Source: Fidelibacterota bacterium (lineage in GTDB: Bacteria > Fidelibacterota > BS150m-G59). Taken from it: 10,035 nt of DNA. Under the pieces are notes generated by a model that saw nothing but the letters and a program-made list of their open reading frames with translations, was not told the DNA's origin and ran no database searches. The translations under genes were made by a program, and so were the position numbers. Shown here one piece after another: positions 1 to 7,591 of the stretch (position 1 is the stretch's first letter; the number at the start of each line of letters is the position of its first letter). The stretch spans positions 1 through 10,035 of the forward strand of contig JADHUZ010000022.1 in NCBI GenBank assembly GCA_016784265.1. Reading direction: 5' to 3'.

Positions 1-201
1 CACGCCCAATTCTTCCAAAATTTCACGGTGCAAACATTCTTTTAGAGTTTCTCCTTCTTCCTGCTTGCCGCCAGGGAATTCCCATAAATTACCAAAAACA
101 TCAGCCGTGGCACGCTGTGCGATCAAGATTTTTTCACCTTTGCGGATTATGCCAGCAGACACATTAAGATGCGGAAGTTTTTTACGATTTTTCTGACTCA
201 T
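1..201 (-). CDS. mutT: MutT-type Nudix hydrolase, 3' part outside window
   Basis: The first 67 residues of a Nudix hydrolase are visible, and the gene runs off the left edge. A complete Nudix box (Gx5Ex7REUxEExGU) is present: G45, E51, R59, E60, I61, E63, E64, G66 and V67. It is preceded by the WEFPGGK segment (residues 40-46) typical of MutT and by AQR at 28-30. This subgroup usually hydrolyses 8-oxo-dGTP to the monophosphate and keeps oxidised guanine out of DNA; some relatives prefer other nucleotides. The ATG at 201-199 lies inside the end of the TPR protein gene, a 20-base overlap in another frame. I see no clear Shine-Dalgarno, so translation is probably coupled to the upstream gene. 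Residues 12-19 (LNVSAGII) form the usual first strand, so the start is plausible. The Nudix fold is certain; the exact substrate is an inference. Confidence 0.88.
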   Translation of the reverse strand, partial: MSQKNRKKLPHLNVSAGIIRKGEKILIAQRATADVFGNLWEFPGGKQEEGETLKECLHREILEELGV

Positions 202-823
202 ATAAAAGATTTTGGATTTCTTCGGTTTTTTTCTGTATTAGATTCACATTCGCGTTTTTTTTGTTTTTCATCATTTCAAGCACTTGCAACGCTTCTTTCA
301 AATTCCCCTGCTGTTGCAAAATATTGACCATCGTCATTGTCGCCATTCGCGCTGTAATATTCATCGGAACGGGAGTTACCTCTTCTGGGACATTTTTTGG
401 TTCTTCTTTGGGTTTTGGTGATGCCTCTTTTGAAGCAGGTTTGGGGGCTTTTTTTGATTTCGTCTTTGCTTCTTTTTTAGGATTTGATTTCGGTTTCTTC
501 TCTGGTTTCTTGCTTTTTTTGCTTGATGGTTTTTGGGATTGCAAATCGTCAACTGTCAAACGGCGATAATTCGGATCCAACAAGACCGCCTGTTTCATTG
601 CATTTGCGGCATCTCCCTTTCGTCTAAGCCGACGGTATGCAAGACTTAAAACAAAAAATCCAGGCGCATAATCAGGATTGGTTTTTGTCCCAGATTCACA
701 GATAGAAATTGCTTCCACGATTTTCCCGGATTTGAGTAATTCGTCTCCGAGTCGTGCAAAAAGAATTGATTCGGGGTTTTCTTGAACGAATTGTTTTAGA
801 TTGTCAATTTTAAAAAAATCCAT
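182..823 (-). CDS. TPR protein with Lys/Pro-rich linker, function unknown
   Basis: A 213-residue soluble protein with no signal peptide or membrane segment. Residues about 18-85 read as two tetratricopeptide repeats: an FARLGDELLKSGK helix pair, then a helix pair around YAPGFFVLSLAYRR, with Asp-Pro at 83-84 closing the second. Residues about 96-152 are a low-complexity linker of Lys, Pro, Ser, Ala and Glu, presumably disordered and strongly basic. Residues 157-187 (ARMATMTMVNILQQQGNLKEA...) look like one more TPR-type helical hairpin, followed by a short charged helix. TPRs bind proteins, and the basic linker could contact nucleic acid or a membrane, but no partner is evident. The start has a strong AGGAGG, four bases before the ATG, overlapping the stop of the carboxyltransferase gene, so the two are co-transcribed. 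The C-terminal codons overlap mutT. No specific function is assigned. Confidence 0.85.
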   Translation of the reverse strand: MDFFKIDNLKQFVQENPESILFARLGDELLKSGKIVEAISICESGTKTNPDYAPGFFVLSLAYRRLRRKGDAANAMKQAVLLDPNYRRLTVDDLQSQKPSSKKSKKPEKKPKSNPKKEAKTKSKKAPKPASKEASPKPKEEPKNVPEEVTPVPMNITARMATMTMVNILQQQGNLKEALQVLEMMKNKKNANVNLIQKKTEEIQNLLYESEKS

Positions 824-827
824 ATTT

Positions 828-833
828 CCTCCT
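828..833 (-). promoter_or_regulatory. Shine-Dalgarno of the TPR gene
   Basis: AGGAGG reads on the minus strand four bases before the ATG at 823-821. It lies across the TAG stop (834-832) of the preceding carboxyltransferase gene. This fixes the start of the TPR protein and suggests that ribosomes terminating upstream can re-initiate here. Confidence 0.75.
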
Positions 834-2382
834 ACAGTGGAATGTTTCCGTGTTTTTTCTTGGGATTTATATCTACTTTTGTTTCTAAAATCTCCAATGC
901 TTTAATCAACTTCTCCCGAGTCTGATGCGGAAGAATAACTTCATCCACATATCCACGCTCAGCCGCAATGTACGGATTCCCGAATTTATCTTCATATTGG
1001 GCTGTTTTTTCTGCAAGTTCCCTTTCCGGCTCGGCAGATTCTCTGATATTTTTTTTAAAAATAATTTCCGCAGCGCCTTGAGCACCCATCACAGCAATTT
1101 TAGCGGTTACCCATGCAAAATTCATATCCGCACGGATGTGTTTGGAATTCATCACGTCATAAGCACCACCGTAGGCTTTTCTCGTGATAACCGTAATTTT
1201 GGGCACCGTCGCTTCCGCAAAAGCATACAACAATTTTGCACCATGTTTGATAATTCCGCCCCATTCCTGATTCGTGCCCGGCAAAAATCCTGGTACATCC
1301 ACGAACACGACAAGCGGGATATTGAACGCATCACAAAATCGCACAAACCTCGCCGCTTTCACCGAAGCACTAATATCCAAACAACCCGCTAAATGCGCAG
1401 GTTGATTGGCGATAATCCCAACACTTCTTCCATCTAATCGTCCGAAACCACAAACAATATTCAATGCATAATCCGCATGAATTTCCAAAAACGAATTTTC
1501 GTCCATGACATGCCGAATTACATCGTGCATATCGTAAGGTTTATTGTCGCTTTGAGGAATAATTTCATCCAAAATGGAATCTGCTCTGTCAATTGGATCC
1601 GTACATTCCGTTTTCGGCGAATCATCCAGATTGTTGAGCGGGATGTAAGTTAGCAGTTTGCGAACCGTTTCCAGCGCTTCGGCTTCATTGTTGCAAGCAA
1701 AATGTGCCACACCGGATTTGGATGCATGGATCATCGCTCCACCCAATTCTTCGGAAGTTACCTGCTCGTGCGTTACCGTTTTCACGACACTTGGACCCGT
1801 AACAAACATATAACTCGTCTTTTTCACCATAATCGTAAAGTCGGTGATTGCTGGAGAATAAACTGCGCCACCGGCGCATGGACCCATTACGATGGAAATT
1901 TGCGGAATCACACCGCTGTAAATCGTATTTCGCAGAAAGATATCGGCGTAACCTGCAAGCGAAACAACTCCTTCCTGAATTCGAGCGCCACCGGAATCAT
2001 TCAGTCCGATAATTGGCACGCCTGTTTTTGCAGCTAAATCCATAATTTTACAGATTTTTTCTGCGAATGCTTCTGAAAGTGAACCACCAAACACCGTGAA
2101 ATCTTGGCTGAAAACATACACGGGACGTCCGTCAATTGTTCCGTATCCGGTTACAACGCCATCGCCCAAAAATCGCTGTTTTTCCAACCCAAAATCTTTG
2201 GAGCGGTGGAGAACCAGAGCACCAATTTCTTCAAAACTTCCCGGATCCAAAAGCAATTCCAATCTTTCGCGCGCTGTTAATTTGCCTTTCGCGTGCTGAG
2301 ATTCAATCCGTTTTTCCCCACCGCCGAGAAGGGATTTTTCTCGTTTTTGTTTTAATTCTTGAATAATTTTTTCGTGTTTCAT
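832..2382 (-). CDS. Acyl-CoA carboxyltransferase beta subunit (propionyl-CoA carboxylase / methylmalonyl-CoA decarboxylase type)
   Basis: A biotin-dependent carboxyltransferase of 516 residues, the usual length for PccB/MmdA. It moves CO2 between carboxybiotin and the acyl-CoA alpha carbon, interconverting propionyl-CoA and (S)-methylmalonyl-CoA. Both crotonase-type halves are intact. The N-terminal oxyanion hole is SGGARIQEG (130-138), followed by GPCAGGA (167-173). The C-terminal half has PGFLPG (364-369) and AYGGAYDVM (403-411). The Asp of AYDVM sits where propionyl-CoA carboxylases carry the residue linked to acyl-chain choice. I chose the ATG at 2382, not one seven codons upstream, because it forms an ATGA overlap with the stop of the B12-binding subunit gene and gives the common MKHEKI-type N-terminus. 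No biotin carboxylase, biotin carrier or sodium-pump subunit is in the window. Sequence alone therefore cannot separate an ATP-driven carboxylase from a decarboxylase; family and substrate class are secure. Confidence 0.93.
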   Translation of the reverse strand: MKHEKIIQELKQKREKSLLGGGEKRIESQHAKGKLTARERLELLLDPGSFEEIGALVLHRSKDFGLEKQRFLGDGVVTGYGTIDGRPVYVFSQDFTVFGGSLSEAFAEKICKIMDLAAKTGVPIIGLNDSGGARIQEGVVSLAGYADIFLRNTIYSGVIPQISIVMGPCAGGAVYSPAITDFTIMVKKTSYMFVTGPSVVKTVTHEQVTSEELGGAMIHASKSGVAHFACNNEAEALETVRKLLTYIPLNNLDDSPKTECTDPIDRADSILDEIIPQSDNKPYDMHDVIRHVMDENSFLEIHADYALNIVCGFGRLDGRSVGIIANQPAHLAGCLDISASVKAARFVRFCDAFNIPLVVFVDVPGFLPGTNQEWGGIIKHGAKLLYAFAEATVPKITVITRKAYGGAYDVMNSKHIRADMNFAWVTAKIAVMGAQGAAEIIFKKNIRESAEPERELAEKTAQYEDKFGNPYIAAERGYVDEVILPHQTREKLIKALEILETKVDINPKKKHGNIPL

Positions 2383-2783
2383 CGACGATTCTCGCTTACC
2401 CATTTGGAAATATATTCAATCGCTTCGTTTGTCGGTGTGCCCGGACCAAACAATTTTCCTACGCCCTTTTTTTTGAGCGTTTCCATGTCTTTTTCTGGTA
2501 TAATTCCACCGCCTGTGAGCAACACATCGCCCAATTCATTTTTCTTCATAAAATCCAGCACGCGTGGGAAAATCGTCATGTGCGCGCCAGAAAGAATCGA
2601 AAGAGCTATTACATCTGCATCTTCTTGAATCGCGGCATCAACAATCATTTCCGGTGTCTGCCGCAATCCAAGATAAATCACTTCCATCCCGGCATCACGG
2701 AATGCCGCCGCCAAAACTTTCGCACCTCGATCATGACCATCCAATCCCGGCTTTGCCAAAATAATTCGAATGGGTCTATTCAT
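2379..2783 (-). CDS. mcmA2: Methylmalonyl-CoA mutase small subunit (cobalamin-binding domain)
   Basis: A stand-alone B12-binding domain of 134 residues with the full base-off/His-on signature. D15-G-H17-D-R-G20 supplies the lower axial histidine to cobalt (H17), S62-I-L64 is the middle element, and T90-G-G-G93 contacts the nucleotide tail. [10 protein letters not shown] is typical of the C-terminal domain of methylmalonyl-CoA mutase, which converts (R)-methylmalonyl-CoA to succinyl-CoA. In many archaea and some bacteria the mutase is split into a large TIM-barrel subunit and this small one; the large partner is not in the window. The gene overlaps the carboxyltransferase by ATGA, tying the two steps of propionyl-CoA metabolism together. 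GGAGG lies four bases before the ATG. Related mutases (isobutyryl- or ethylmalonyl-CoA) share the fold, so the carboxyltransferase neighbour is what favours methylmalonyl-CoA. Confidence 0.92.
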   Translation of the reverse strand: MNRPIRIILAKPGLDGHDRGAKVLAAAFRDAGMEVIYLGLRQTPEMIVDAAIQEDADVIALSILSGAHMTIFPRVLDFMKKNELGDVLLTGGGIIPEKDMETLKKKGVGKLFGPGTPTNEAIEYISKWVSENRR

Positions 2784-2795
2784 TTTTCCTCCCTT

Positions 2796-2826
2796 TTATT
2801 AGCAAAAAGCGTTTTTAACTCATCAA
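2796..2826 (-). promoter_or_regulatory. Possible weak promoter ahead of mcmA2
   Basis: The 64-base gap between dtd and mcmA2 is the longest within this gene run. On the minus strand it holds TTGATG (2826-2821) and TAATAA (2801-2796), separated by 19 bases, with TGC just before the -10-like element. The spacing is longer than ideal, and AT-rich sequence gives such matches by chance. It could provide separate transcription of the methylmalonyl block, but read-through from dnaE-dtd is just as likely. Confidence 0.2.
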
Positions 2827-2847
2827 TTAACACTCTGCCACTGCGCC

Positions 2848-3300
2848 TTATGCCTTTTTCATTTTGGAATCCATCACGACAGTCACGGGACCATCGTTGA
2901 CAAGCGCAACATCCATCATCGCACCAAATTTTCCAGTTTCTGTATGAATTCCGCGCACCTGTAATTCTGCGATAAATTGAGCAACCATCGGCTTGCTGAC
3001 CTCAGGTTTTGCCGCACGAATGAAGCTCGGACGCCTGCCTTTAATCCAATCTGCGCAGAGCGTGAATTGACTCACAACCAATGCCGAACCATCCACATCC
3101 GCAAGAGAACGATTCATTTTTCCAGATTCATCCCTAAAAATTCGTATTTCTGCTGTTTTTCGCGCAAGAAATTCTATCTCCGAATCGCTATCCCCATCTT
3201 CAATGCCAAGTAAAATCAGAAATCCTTTCCCAGTCTTCCCAATAATTTCGCCATCCACTTCTACCGACGCATTTTTTACTCTTTGCAAAACAACAATCAT
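2848..3300 (-). CDS. dtd: D-aminoacyl-tRNA deacylase
   Basis: A 150-residue DTD, full length for the family. It hydrolyses the ester bond between tRNA and a mischarged D-amino acid (or glycine on tRNA-Ala), working as a homodimer in the cytoplasm. The two signature segments are present: SQFTL at 77-81, with T80 at the usual position, and NDGPVT at 135-140, containing the Gly-cis-Pro pair (G137, P138) that rejects L-amino acids. MNRS (62-65) and GRRPSF (88-93) also match the family. Its ATG directly follows the TAA of dnaE with no intervening base, so translation is probably coupled. No strong Shine-Dalgarno of its own is seen. The start gives the expected MIVVLQRV N-terminus. Confidence 0.95.
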   Translation of the reverse strand: MIVVLQRVKNASVEVDGEIIGKTGKGFLILLGIEDGDSDSEIEFLARKTAEIRIFRDESGKMNRSLADVDGSALVVSQFTLCADWIKGRRPSFIRAAKPEVSKPMVAQFIAELQVRGIHTETGKFGAMMDVALVNDGPVTVVMDSKMKKA

Positions 3301-6300
3301 TTATGTAAACCAAACATTTTTCTTTCCGTAAGTGTTGCGCAATTGGGACATTAATTTTCTATGAGGAAACACTCGCACTGTTTTACTTCGGATGTTTTGT
3401 TGCGAATTTTCTTCCTCGATTAGTCGAAAAATCACTTCGCAATTTCCATGAAAATCACCAGCTAAATTTCGGAATTCCGAAATAACATCTGGCTTGATTG
3501 CCTTTGGATCCAACCGAACAAAAAGACGACGCGCAAGTTGCTTCCTAATATCATCCAGCGGAATGAACTGATCTGCCATAATTTTCATAGATTTGTCACG
3601 ATTGGAAGATTTCCCTTGCACAAAAAGTTTTGCGTCCGGCTCAATCAAATGACGATATTTCTGGAAAGTTTCAGAAAAAACCATGATTTCGCACAACCCT
3701 CGAATTGTTTCCAAAGTTACAAACGCCATCGGATTGTTTTTCCGATCTTGATGGATTTTTACATCTTGAATCACGCCTGCCGTTTTCACATTTTCCGGAT
3801 TACTTTTCTCCTGTTCTTCTGTTGCTCCATAATTACAAAACGTCTGAATATCTTCTTCGTACGTATCAAGCGGATGTCCGGTCAGATAAAAGCCGATGAC
3901 TGCTTTTTCTCTACTGAGCCTTTCGGATTCTTTCCAATCAGGAACATTCGGAAGTTCTGGTTCAGCAATTATTTCCTCAGAAACACTTCCACCGCCAAAT
4001 AAATCGAACTGATTAGCATCTTTATTCTGTTGATAGATCTGTGCTGAAGAATGCGTCGTTTCCAGCGATTGCAATTTCTGCGCTCGATTGCCCGGCAAAC
4101 TATCCAGCGCACCGGCGCAAATTAGACTTTCTAAAACACGCCTATTAACCAATCGCAGATCCACGCGTTTACAAAGATCAAAAAGCGATTTATATTTTCC
4201 ATCTTTTTCTCGTTGCTCCACAATGGATAGCGCCGCTTTTTTGCCGACATTTTTAATGGCATTCAATCCAAAATAAATCACCTTGCTATCCGCAAAAAAT
4301 CCAACAGCACTTCTGTTTACATCAGGCGAATCCAGTTTTAATCCTATTATTCTGCATTCATTTGTTAATTTGAAAATTCTGTCGGAATCATACATTTCAC
4401 TAGTCAAACTTGCCGCCATAAATTCAGATGGGAAATAAGTTTTTAGATACGCGGATTGATATGCCAAAAGCGCATAGGCAGTAGAATGGCTTTTGTTGAA
4501 TCCATATTCAGCGAATTTTTCCAAAAGATCAAAGATTTTCCCTGCTTGCGTTTTCGTTAATCCGTTTTTTTGAGCACCACCGATAAATTCTTTTCGATAG
4601 GTTTTCATTTCCTTCTTCAATTTTTTGCCCATCGCGCGGCGCATCAAATCTGATTTTGCCAAGGTAAAACCGCCGATTTCGTGAGCAATTTGCATCACCT
4701 GCTCCTGATACACAATAATCCCGTATGTGTTCTCCAAAATCGGTTTCAATCTCTCATGAATTACTTTGATTTGCTTTTTCCCGTGCCGCCGTGCGATAAA
4801 CTCATCAATGTTCTGCATTGGACCCGGACGATAAAGTGCATTCATCGCAATCAAATCTTCAATTTCGGTCGGCTTCAATTTTCTGAGACACTCTCGCATT
4901 CCAGAAGATTCAAACTGAAATATCCCAATTGTGTATCCCTTGGTGAAAAGTTCGTAAACTTTTTTGTCATCTAACGGAAGTTGATTCAAATTAAGAGGAA
5001 TTTCATCGCCATTTTCTCTAATCGCTTGTACTGTACGATCCAAAACTGTCAACGTGCGCAAGCCTAAAAAATCCATCTTGAGCAATCCCACTGTCTCCAA
5101 ACTTTTCATATCCCATTGCGTCGTGATGTCCCCTGATTGCGATGATTTGTAAAGCGGTGCATAATCCAAAATATCCCCGGGTGCTATGACAACTCCGGCG
5201 GCATGAGTGGAAGCGTGTCGTGCCATTCCTTCAAGAACGTGCGAATAGTCCATAAGTTGTTTGTGTTTCGGAGATGTTTTCTCAATTTCTTTCAGTTCGG
5301 GATTTTGCTCGAAGGCAGTTTTTAATGTAACGTCTATTCCAAACGGAATCATTTTGGCAATTTTATCTACTTCTCCATAACTGAGTTTTAAGACTCGCCC
5401 AACATCTCGAATTACCGCACGCGCTTTCATTGTGCCAAATGTAATTATCTGAGAAACTGCATTTTCGCCATATTTTTTCTTGATGTAATCAATGACTTCC
5501 TGCCGGCGTTCGTAACAAAAATCAATATCCACATCCGGCATACTGATACGATCAGGATTTAAAAATCGTTCAAAAATCAGACCATATTTAATCGGATCAA
5601 CTTCTGTGATTTCCAAGCAATATGCAACAACGCTACCAGCCGCCGAGCCTCTGCCCGGGCCAACGGCGATTTGATGGTTTCTGGCGTATTTTACAAAATC
5701 CGCCGTGATTAAAAAATATCCGGAGAATCCCATGGCATTAATCACGGAGAGTTCATTTTCGATTCGCTGTGTAAGATTTTCGTCAATTTCAGAATATCTG
5801 TTTTTTGCGCCTTCCCAAACCAATTGCACAAGATATTCTTCTGAACTTTCAATATGAGAATCTTCTGGAATCTCGAAATTGGGCAAATGATAGGTTTTTG
5901 TATCAATTTCAAGATTGCACATATCTGCAATTTTTTGCGTGTTCTCAATTGCTTCCGGCGTTTCGGGAAATAAATCAAGCATTTCTTCCGCCGTTTTAAG
6001 ATAAAATTCTTCACCATGGTAGCGGATTCTATTGATATCCTCGATATCTTTTCCCATGCCAATACAAATCATAGCATCGTGCGCGCTCGCGTGGGATTTA
6101 TCAATATAATGAAAGTCATTTGAGGCAACTATTGGAATACCAACTTCCTGTGATAAACGGATATTTCCCTCGCAGATGATTTTCTGCTCTGGCATGCCGT
6201 GATTTTGAATTTCGAGAAAAAATCTATCGGGAAAAATTCTGGAAAGTTGCAACGCTTCTTCTTTCGCCTTGTCATATCCATACTGAATGTGTGCCTCGGA

Positions 6301-6735
6301 AACGACGGATTTCATACAACCGGAAAGAGAAATTAATCCATCGCTGTATTTTTCGAGCAATTCGTAATCTACACGCGGACGATAGTAAAAGCCTTCGAGA
6401 TAACCCATTGAAACCAACCGAATCAGATTATGATAGCCCTGCTCGTTTTGCACAAGAAGAGTGAGATGATGATAAGGAAAACCGCCAGATTTTCTTGGCG
6501 TTCTATCGAATCGACTTCCTTTTGCCACATAAACTTCGCACCCGAGAATCGGTTTGATATTTGCTTTTTTCGCTTTTTTGTAAAACTCGATCGCAGAAAA
6601 TAAATTGCCATGTTCTGTAAGTGCCACAGCCGACATATTGTTTTTTTGGGCAGATTCTATGATGCTATCAATGCGAGCGGCACCGTCAAGCAGGCTAAAA
6701 TCCGAATGCGCATGAAGATGAACGAATGTGGTCAA
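3301..6735 (-). CDS. dnaE: DNA polymerase III alpha subunit
   Basis: The replicative polymerase catalytic subunit, 1144 residues, normal length for DnaE. The N-terminal PHP domain (1 to about 275) starts with HLHAHSDFSLLDGAA and carries what look like all nine metal ligands: H6, H8, D17, H42, E67, H90, C140, D207 and H209. The C-family polymerase core has catalytic aspartates D401 and D403 in PDVDIDF and D555 in LLKMDF, the same numbers as in E. coli. GPGRGSAAGS (359-368) and YRPGPM (635-640) are further core motifs. A helix-hairpin-helix region lies around 820-875, the internal beta-clamp-binding peptide is QFDLF (909-913), and an OB-fold follows at about 984-1060. The start is TTG at 6735-6733, backed by GAGGAG eight bases upstream. 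The gene sits 12 bases after the prenyltransferase stop and abuts dtd. Function is certain. Confidence 0.98.
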   Translation of the reverse strand: MTTFVHLHAHSDFSLLDGAARIDSIIESAQKNNMSAVALTEHGNLFSAIEFYKKAKKANIKPILGCEVYVAKGSRFDRTPRKSGGFPYHHLTLLVQNEQGYHNLIRLVSMGYLEGFYYRPRVDYELLEKYSDGLISLSGCMKSVVSEAHIQYGYDKAKEEALQLSRIFPDRFFLEIQNHGMPEQKIICEGNIRLSQEVGIPIVASNDFHYIDKSHASAHDAMICIGMGKDIEDINRIRYHGEEFYLKTAEEMLDLFPETPEAIENTQKIADMCNLEIDTKTYHLPNFEIPEDSHIESSEEYLVQLVWEGAKNRYSEIDENLTQRIENELSVINAMGFSGYFLITADFVKYARNHQIAVGPGRGSAAGSVVAYCLEITEVDPIKYGLIFERFLNPDRISMPDVDIDFCYERRQEVIDYIKKKYGENAVSQIITFGTMKARAVIRDVGRVLKLSYGEVDKIAKMIPFGIDVTLKTAFEQNPELKEIEKTSPKHKQLMDYSHVLEGMARHASTHAAGVVIAPGDILDYAPLYKSSQSGDITTQWDMKSLETVGLLKMDFLGLRTLTVLDRTVQAIRENGDEIPLNLNQLPLDDKKVYELFTKGYTIGIFQFESSGMRECLRKLKPTEIEDLIAMNALYRPGPMQNIDEFIARRHGKKQIKVIHERLKPILENTYGIIVYQEQVMQIAHEIGGFTLAKSDLMRRAMGKKLKKEMKTYRKEFIGGAQKNGLTKTQAGKIFDLLEKFAEYGFNKSHSTAYALLAYQSAYLKTYFPSEFMAASLTSEMYDSDRIFKLTNECRIIGLKLDSPDVNRSAVGFFADSKVIYFGLNAIKNVGKKAALSIVEQREKDGKYKSLFDLCKRVDLRLVNRRVLESLICAGALDSLPGNRAQKLQSLETTHSSAQIYQQNKDANQFDLFGGGSVSEEIIAEPELPNVPDWKESERLSREKAVIGFYLTGHPLDTYEEDIQTFCNYGATEEQEKSNPENVKTAGVIQDVKIHQDRKNNPMAFVTLETIRGLCEIMVFSETFQKYRHLIEPDAKLFVQGKSSNRDKSMKIMADQFIPLDDIRKQLARRLFVRLDPKAIKPDVISEFRNLAGDFHGNCEVIFRLIEEENSQQNIRSKTVRVFPHRKLMSQLRNTYGKKNVWFT

Positions 6736-6743
6736 TTAAAATT

Positions 6744-6749
6744 CTCCTC
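6744..6749 (-). promoter_or_regulatory. Shine-Dalgarno deciding the TTG start of dnaE
   Basis: GAGGAG on the minus strand is eight bases ahead of the TTG at 6735-6733 and overlaps the TGA stop (6750-6748) of the prenyltransferase gene. The spacing is near ideal. The following codons encode TTFVHLHAHSDFS, the expected DnaE N-terminus, so TTG is very likely the true initiator. Confidence 0.75.
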
Positions 6750-7581
6750 AGTATCCTTGATTTGTTTTTCCAAAAAACACAGCCACCAGCCCTGCAATTA
6801 TGCTCAATTTGAGCAAGCCGGAGAAAAAATTCAAATCGGTTTTTTCGCCGTGTTTCAGCATCGAAAAATTAAGGAAAAGTAACGGGAAAATGACACCAAA
6901 AATCAAAATTCCAAAATAAAATTGATCATAAATTTTTAAAAAGAACGGTAGCGGAGAAATCAGCACAAAAACAATGCTGAAAAAATGTATCAATCTAATC
7001 GAAAAACCTTTGCCCATCACAATCGGCAGAGTCTTCATCTTTGCGGAAATATCTCCATCATAATCCTGCAAATCTTTTACCATTTCGCGAATTATGGTTA
7101 ATCCGAATGCCAGAAATGCCGGCGGTAAAGTGGGCGCAATATCGCCGATAGAAGCGCCGGTAAAAACAAAAGCCAATCCCAATAGTGCGGAGACAGCAAA
7201 ATTCCCGATGAGCACCGTTTTTTTCCACCATCGTGAATAGGCAATCAAAACAGCAAATGCGAACAACGCAATTCCAAACGGCAGATAAAAATTCGACATC
7301 ATAAAAACGGTAAAAAATCCACAACCGAACAAAATCCACGAAATCAGCAACGCCGTTTTTTTTGAAATTAAACCAGATGGAAGCGGCCTTTTGGGATGAT
7401 TCAGACAGTCGGTTTCAAAGTCGTAGAAATCATTTATTGCGTTACCTGCTCCGATAAAAAATCCGATTGCAAGCCCAGAGAGGACAATATCGGGCGATAT
7501 TGAAATATTGGCAACAGCGGCGACAACGAAAGCAGACAAAAACCCGATAACCACATTAAGCGGGCGCACAATTTTAATCAT
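6748..7581 (-). CDS. UbiA-family prenyltransferase, resembling digeranylgeranylglyceryl-phosphate synthase
   Basis: An integral membrane prenyltransferase of 277 residues with about eight to nine hydrophobic helices. Both Asp-rich motifs that bind the Mg-diphosphate of the prenyl donor are intact. The first is N50-D51-x-x-D54-x-x-x-D58, followed by HPKRPLPSG (62-70); the second is REMVKDLQDYDGD (165-177). NDxxDxxxD with NHPKRPLPSG, and REMVKDLxDxxGD, look more like archaeal digeranylgeranylglyceryl-phosphate synthase and its FCB-group homologues than like UbiA, MenA or CtaB of standard quinone or heme pathways. That enzyme adds a second geranylgeranyl ether chain to glycerol-1-phosphate. A quinone- or chlorophyll-type substrate remains possible. 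The ATG at 7581 gives the family start MIKIVRPLN. A TTG three codons upstream (7590) is possible but sits one base after the prmC stop without a Shine-Dalgarno. The gene sits between prmC and dnaE in one operon. Confidence 0.85.
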   Translation of the reverse strand: MIKIVRPLNVVIGFLSAFVVAAVANISISPDIVLSGLAIGFFIGAGNAINDFYDFETDCLNHPKRPLPSGLISKKTALLISWILFGCGFFTVFMMSNFYLPFGIALFAFAVLIAYSRWWKKTVLIGNFAVSALLGLAFVFTGASIGDIAPTLPPAFLAFGLTIIREMVKDLQDYDGDISAKMKTLPIVMGKGFSIRLIHFFSIVFVLISPLPFFLKIYDQFYFGILIFGVIFPLLFLNFSMLKHGEKTDLNFFSGLLKLSIIAGLVAVFFGKTNQGY

Positions 7582-7591
7582 GCCAAACAAT

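Noticed and set aside
261..569. Plus-strand open frame of 102 codons, Phe/Gly-rich
   Set aside because: It is the antisense of the Lys/Pro-rich linker of the TPR protein. Lysine codons on one strand read as Phe/Leu codons on the other, and there is no ribosome-binding site or family resemblance.
570..640. AMK triplet in the TPR protein as a possible biotin attachment site
   Set aside because: The context is ANAMKQAV within a TPR helix, not the AMKM beta-turn of a biotin carrier, and no flanking beta-strand domain is present.
925..1392. Plus-strand open frame of 155 codons opposite the carboxyltransferase
   Set aside because: The carboxyltransferase frame on the other strand carries both oxyanion motifs and a full family length. 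The antisense frame shows no recognisable motif or start signal.
2803..2817. AAAAACGCTTTTT between dtd and mcmA2 as a terminator
   Set aside because: The stem would be five A-T pairs with a three-base loop and no following T tract, which is too weak to terminate transcription.
3538..4002. Plus-strand open frame of 154 codons opposite dnaE
   Set aside because: It is a shadow of the conserved 3' part of dnaE, including the clamp-binding and OB-fold region, and has no independent evidence of coding.
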